From Alphaproteobacteria bacterium (lineage in GTDB: Bacteria > Pseudomonadota > Alphaproteobacteria > Paracaedibacterales > CAIULA01), in the NCBI GenBank assembly GCA_019751935.1, contig JAIEMR010000148.1:1-9619 (forward strand): a stretch of 9,619 nucleotides of DNA, read 5' to 3'. Shown here in pieces: positions 7,568 to 9,619 of the stretch. How positions within the stretch are numbered: position 1 is the stretch's first letter; each line of letters begins with the position of its first letter. Position numbers and translations under genes: made by a program. The notes beneath the pieces were generated by a model, which did not search any database, was not told where the DNA came from, and was given only the letters and a program-made list of their open reading frames with translations.

Positions 7568-8122
7568 TTATTTCCACTTAATGTTGCAACCAATGCTTGG
7601 TTTTTGGTCTTGAGGAATTGGTTTTTTAGAGAGCACACAATCAAGCACGCCCCTTAAATCTTTCCCTGTTACAGGTATATCATTCCCAGGCCTTGAATCA
7701 TCCAATTGCCCGCGGTAAATGCATTTTAAATTTCCATCAAACACATAAAAATCTGGCGTGCAAGCCGCCTGATAAGCCTTAGCCACATTTTGTGTTTCAT
7801 CATAGAGATAGGGAAATGAGTAATGAAACTCTGCAGCAACCTCTTTCATTTTTTGAGGCGAGTCATCAGGGTAATTTTCAACATCATTCGAGCTGATCGC
7901 AACAAAAGCAATCCCTTTAGACAGATAGTCATTTGCAAGCTTTACGAGTTCCTTTTGTATATGTTTTACGAAAGGACAGTGGTTACAAATAAACATAATC
8001 ACCGTCGCCGTAGAGGAACTCAGCGTTTTAAGGGATTTTTCCTTATTATCCACCACATCTAAAAGCTTAAAATCAGGTGCTTGTGTCCCAAGCGGCAGCA
8101 TGTTAGATGGAGTCAGAGCCAT
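7568..8122 (-). CDS. Peroxiredoxin-like thioredoxin-family protein
   Basis: This 184-residue protein has the AhpC/TSA-redoxin type thioredoxin fold. It starts with LGTQAPDFKLLDV (11-23), as in redoxins. The putative redox centre is FICNHCPFVKHI, with Cys46 and Cys49 in a CxxC spacing (C-N-H-C). It also has AISSND (75-80), YPDDSP (84-89), the ACTPDFYVFD segment with Cys121 and the cis-Pro123, YRGQLDDSRPG, and the C-terminal SIGCNIKWK with Cys179. These features match a widespread family of uncharacterised thioredoxin-domain proteins close to peroxiredoxins. Thiol-disulfide or peroxide chemistry is likely but the substrate is unknown. No signal peptide is seen, so it is probably cytoplasmic. 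AAGGGAAA at 8127-8134 is a good Shine-Dalgarno. It lies 23 bases downstream of the 90-residue ORF and is probably in its operon. It is convergent with ltaE. Confidence 0.88.
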   Translation of the reverse strand: MALTPSNMLPLGTQAPDFKLLDVVDNKEKSLKTLSSSTATVIMFICNHCPFVKHIQKELVKLANDYLSKGIAFVAISSNDVENYPDDSPQKMKEVAAEFHYSFPYLYDETQNVAKAYQAACTPDFYVFDGNLKCIYRGQLDDSRPGNDIPVTGKDLRGVLDCVLSKKPIPQDQKPSIGCNIKWK

Positions 8123-8145
8123 AAGATTTCCCTTAAAATTTGTGA

Positions 8146-8418
8146 CTAGATCTTCACTTTAGGGCTTTTTACCTTTGGATGGCAATCACAAGATTGATGG
8201 CGTGACGTTTTATTATTTTCAGGGGATAAACAATGTTCCTCATGATAGGAAAGCATTTCATTAAAAGGGATATCAAGGTCTTCTTCCCCTGTTAACATCA
8301 GATGATTCGTCTCAGCTCTCCATTTTTCGCATTGCATATCCCAATTCAGGGAACCGTGTTTAAAGAAATTTGTGGAGTGATCGCCTAGGCGTTTTGCTTC
8401 TACTGTTTTTACTAACAT
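8146..8418 (-). CDS. Small Cys/His-rich protein of unknown function (90 residues)
   Basis: I do not recognise this protein. It is 90 residues from the ATG at 8418, chosen because AGAGG (8427-8431 on the complement) lies 8 bases before it. A longer frame starting at 8469 has no Shine-Dalgarno and would be translated through the 28-base palindrome. The protein is hydrophilic, with no signal peptide or membrane segment. It contains Cys30, an acidic stretch (GEEDLD, 44-49), a YHEEHC motif (His59, His62, Cys63), and HQSCDCH (His74, Cys77, Cys79, His80), followed by a basic tail with a PKVK duplication (PKVKSPKVKI). The clustering of Cys and His could bind a metal or take part in redox chemistry; this is inference. 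It precedes the peroxiredoxin-like gene by 23 bases, suggesting a shared transcript and perhaps a shared stress role. Confidence 0.72.
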   Translation of the reverse strand: MLVKTVEAKRLGDHSTNFFKHGSLNWDMQCEKWRAETNHLMLTGEEDLDIPFNEMLSYHEEHCLSPENNKTSRHQSCDCHPKVKSPKVKI

Positions 8419-8426
8419 GACACTTA

Positions 8427-8431
8427 CCTCT
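8427..8431 (-). promoter_or_regulatory. Shine-Dalgarno deciding the start of the 90-residue ORF
   Basis: On the complement, AGAGG (inside GAGAGGTAAG) lies 8 bases upstream of the ATG at 8418. It supports this start over the upstream in-frame ATG at 8469. Confidence 0.7.
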
Positions 8432-8438
8432 CTAACTT

Positions 8439-8466
8439 CAAAGAGGGCAAATATTTGTCCTCTTTG
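8439..8466. promoter_or_regulatory. 28-base near-perfect palindrome in the leader of the Cys/His-rich ORF operon (possible operator or RNA hairpin)
   Basis: The left arm is CAAAGAGGGCAAAT and the right arm is ATTTGTCCTCTTTG. Thirteen of 14 base pairs are complementary; the exception is G8447 opposite T8458. It sits 7 bases upstream of the AGAGG ribosome binding site and downstream of a possible promoter. As DNA it has the shape of a site for a dimeric regulator. As minus-strand RNA it would form an 8-bp stem, an A-C mismatch, then a short upper stem. No T-run follows, so it is not an ordinary terminator. Confidence 0.65.
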
Positions 8467-8489
8467 CATTACTTTGGAAGAACACCCTT

Positions 8490-8518
8490 TCTATAGGACA
8501 TTTATCAGGTGAATGCAA
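8490..8518 (-). promoter_or_regulatory. Possible sigma-70-type promoter for the Cys/His-rich ORF operon
   Basis: On the complement, TTGCAT (8513-8518) and TATAGA (8490-8495) are separated by 17 bases. This would start transcription near 8483, upstream of the palindrome. The match to consensus is modest (7 of 12), so this is tentative. Confidence 0.28.
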
Positions 8519-8556
8519 ATTGTTTAGATGAGGAAGAAACTTTAAAAATCAACTTG

Positions 8557-8584
8557 AAAAAAGCCTGCCCCGTGAAGAGCAGGC
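8557..8584 (-). terminator. Intrinsic terminator of the exported-protein gene
   Basis: On the complement, GCCTGC (8579-8584) pairs with GCAGGC (8563-8568) around a 10-base loop and runs directly into six T residues (8557-8562). It lies about 58 bases after the stop codon of the upstream gene and in front of the next - strand gene, where a terminator is expected. Confidence 0.78.
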
Positions 8585-8588
8585 CTTT

Positions 8589-8614
8589 GAATGTAGTCTT
8601 TGCAGATTACATTC
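8589..8614. other. Stem-loop in the 3' untranslated region
   Basis: GAATGTAGTCT (8589-8599) pairs with AGATTACATTC (8604-8614) across a TTGC loop. The stem is 11 bp on the + strand with one G-U pair; on the - strand that position is a C-A mismatch. It lies between the stop codon of the exported protein and the intrinsic terminator, and could protect the mRNA 3' end. Confidence 0.6.
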
Positions 8615-8641
8615 GGTTTATTTTAGAGGAAATATTTAACC

Positions 8642-9418
8642 TTATGCGGTAGTTTCTGGCAACGGGTTTGCATTGCTAATTGCAGTGGTGACACCCTGTT
8701 GTGCTTGTACTGCTCCGCCCATTCTGCTTAGAACAGCTGCAGTTATTTCCGCATCCTTATCACCTGTTTGATTTGCCACAATGCTAGCTATTTTTCCACC
8801 AGCACTAAGAACACTAGACGCAGTTGGTTTTCCGTCAGGCCCGAACAAAGTCGAAGCCGCGTCATCGCTTGCTTTAATAATGCTTACTACGTTAGAAACT
8901 TGAGACCCTTTTCCAGGTGCAACCTGACCTGTAATCATAACGGCACCATCGGCGCCATCATTAACTGCTTTTAAAACACCTGCGACACTAACACCATCTG
9001 GTCCGGAAAGATCATCGGTTACTGTATGAGCTACTTTAACGCCTGTCCTAATCCCTGTAGCAATATCTGTAAGCCTTTTATCTCCTGTTGCAGCAAGACC
9101 TACTTGAGCTAAACTAGCCACCTCGTCAACCACATGTCCGGCTGTTTGAAGATTCTGACGTGTAAAGGTCCGGCTAAACCACGCACCCACCCCAGCCAAA
9201 CATCCACCACATCCAGTGGACACAACTTTTACTGTTTTTTTAGGAGCCACAGGAACTGAAGGATCAACTGGAACAGAACTGGCTGGAACTACAGTGTTTG
9301 TTACTGTTGATCTAGGGGCTCCGCTAGCAAGAGGATCATCCCCTGCATATGTTGGAATCGTTGATAAAGCTGTTGTCGCTACGGTTAAAAACAAGACTTT
9401 GTGTAAGGATTTTTTCAT
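8642..9418 (-). CDS. Exported protein of unknown function with degenerate helical repeats
   Basis: I do not recognise this 258-residue protein. The ATG at 9418 is chosen because GGAGG (9425-9429) lies 6 bases upstream and the protein then starts with a clean signal peptide: MKKSLHK, a hydrophobic core LFLTVATTALSTI, and likely cleavage after TYA (residue 25). A frame extended to 9460 would spoil this. Residues 26-67 are a Pro/Val/Ser/Thr-rich linker. Residues 69-80 hold GCGGCLAGVGAW, whose CGGC could form a disulfide. From about 88 to 246 there are roughly three Ala/Val/Gly/Asp-rich helical units; two start with GPDG (139 and 193, 54 residues apart) and share turns such as TGDK (111-114) and QTGDK. 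It is probably periplasmic or secreted; an effector or surface role is only speculation. Two hairpins, including a terminator, follow it. Confidence 0.78.
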   Translation of the reverse strand: MKKSLHKVLFLTVATTALSTIPTYAGDDPLASGAPRSTVTNTVVPASSVPVDPSVPVAPKKTVKVVSTGCGGCLAGVGAWFSRTFTRQNLQTAGHVVDEVASLAQVGLAATGDKRLTDIATGIRTGVKVAHTVTDDLSGPDGVSVAGVLKAVNDGADGAVMITGQVAPGKGSQVSNVVSIIKASDDAASTLFGPDGKPTASSVLSAGGKIASIVANQTGDKDAEITAAVLSRMGGAVQAQQGVTTAISNANPLPETTA

Positions 9419-9424
9419 CAGTAA

Positions 9425-9429
9425 CCTCC
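9425..9429 (-). promoter_or_regulatory. Strong Shine-Dalgarno deciding the start of the exported protein
   Basis: On the complement, GGAGG lies 6 bases before the ATG at 9418. It selects the start that gives a clean signal peptide over the upstream in-frame ATG at 9460, and suggests efficient translation. Confidence 0.82.
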
Positions 9430-9458
9430 AATTCATGTTTAATATTGCAACTATCAAC

Positions 9459-9487
9459 ATAATTGAAATAAGTTAATCTTAAGTAAA
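9459..9487 (-). promoter_or_regulatory. Possible promoter for the exported-protein gene
   Basis: On the complement, TTTACT (9482-9487) and AATTAT (9459-9464) are 17 bases apart, giving a leader of about 34 bases. An alternative pair is TTCAAT (9462-9467) and TATTAA (9439-9444), also 17 apart. The region is AT-rich and either match could be chance. Confidence 0.25.
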
Positions 9488-9489
9488 AA

Positions 9490-9505
9490 TTGAAAATATT
9501 TTCAA
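9490..9505. repeat. Perfect 16-base AT-rich palindrome upstream of the exported-protein gene
   Basis: TTGAAAAT followed by ATTTTCAA is its own reverse complement. It lies 72 bases upstream of the start codon and just upstream of the better promoter candidate, a typical place for a regulator site. AT-rich sequence produces such palindromes by chance fairly easily. Confidence 0.5.
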
Positions 9506-9547
9506 AAGCAATATGTACCCGGTCGACTGATCCAAATAAAAAAAACG

Positions 9548-9588
9548 GATCCGGGGATCTGATATTAAAATCAGGGTATTCCGGTATC
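9548..9588. other. GC-richer stem-loop in the right-edge intergenic region
   Basis: GATCCGG (9548-9554) pairs with CCGG and ATC (9581-9588, one bulged T at 9585). An inner stem CTGAT (9559-9563) pairs with ATCAG (9570-9574) around a 6-base loop, with an internal loop between the two stems. There is no T-run. The bases from about 9506 to 9619 contain no gene that I can support; a gene or promoter may begin beyond the window. Confidence 0.45.
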
Positions 9589-9619
9589 TCTAAGTAAAAA
9601 AGTAAATATTTTAAAAACA

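Noticed and set aside
8419..8469. Upstream start for the Cys/His-rich ORF, giving 107 residues
   Set aside because: There is no Shine-Dalgarno before 8469 and the added residues merely translate the palindrome, while the ATG at 8418 has a good site.
9216..9476. 86-residue + strand frame opposite the exported-protein gene
   Set aside because: It is antisense to a gene with a strong ribosome binding site and signal peptide, and reads as a low-complexity shadow of the Thr/Val/Pro linker.
9515..9560. Vector or adapter contamination, suggested by GTCGAC and GGATCC words close together
   Set aside because: The order and flanking bases do not match a cloning polylinker I know, and the segment is embedded in AT-rich sequence like the rest of the region.
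1..9619. tRNA, rRNA, CRISPR array, insertion sequence or prophage genes
   Set aside because: I found no cloverleaf, no regularly spaced direct repeats with unique spacers, and no transposase, integrase or phage-like protein in any frame.

Overview
The window looks like chromosome from a moderately AT-rich alphaproteobacterium. The addA-trxA pairing and the sequence character of AddA, Tkt, Gap, FabD and FabG fit that class. The base composition and short palindromic repeats suggest a host-associated lineage such as Holosporales or a relative, but that placement is an inference from style and no search was run.

Positions 1-6223 carry six tightly packed + strand genes: the 3' part of addA (double-strand-break repair helicase-nuclease), trxA (thioredoxin), tkt (transketolase), gap (glyceraldehyde-3-phosphate dehydrogenase), fabD (malonyl-CoA:ACP transacylase) and fabG (3-oxoacyl-ACP reductase). 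Gaps are 14-28 bases, except tkt and gap, which overlap by four. They are probably co-transcribed. tkt and gap share glyceraldehyde-3-phosphate, and fabD and fabG serve fatty acid synthesis. The usual companions pgk/fba after gap and acpP/fabF after fabG are not here. tkt and fabG start at TTG codons with good Shine-Dalgarno sequences.

Positions 6224-7567 hold a stand-alone low-specificity L-threonine aldolase gene (ltaE). It is bracketed by copies of one short palindromic repeat, two inverted copies upstream and one downstream, and its 3' end carries a 22-base tandem duplication.

Positions 7568-8641 (- strand) hold a probable two-gene unit: a 90-residue Cys/His-rich protein of unknown function, then a peroxiredoxin-like thioredoxin-fold protein. 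A near-perfect 28-base palindrome lies in the presumed leader of this unit.

Positions 8642-9619 (- strand) hold a gene for an exported protein of unknown function. It has a signal peptide, a Pro/Val/Ser/Thr linker, a CGGC motif and about three degenerate helical repeats of roughly 50 residues. It is followed by two hairpins, one of them an intrinsic terminator. The right edge is non-coding and AT-rich, with a GC-richer stem-loop between two imperfect direct repeats.

Most of the window is ordinary housekeeping. I see no clear defence or mobile system. The most unusual parts are the 28-base palindrome with its small Cys/His-rich protein, the exported repeat protein, and the palindromic repeats around ltaE.
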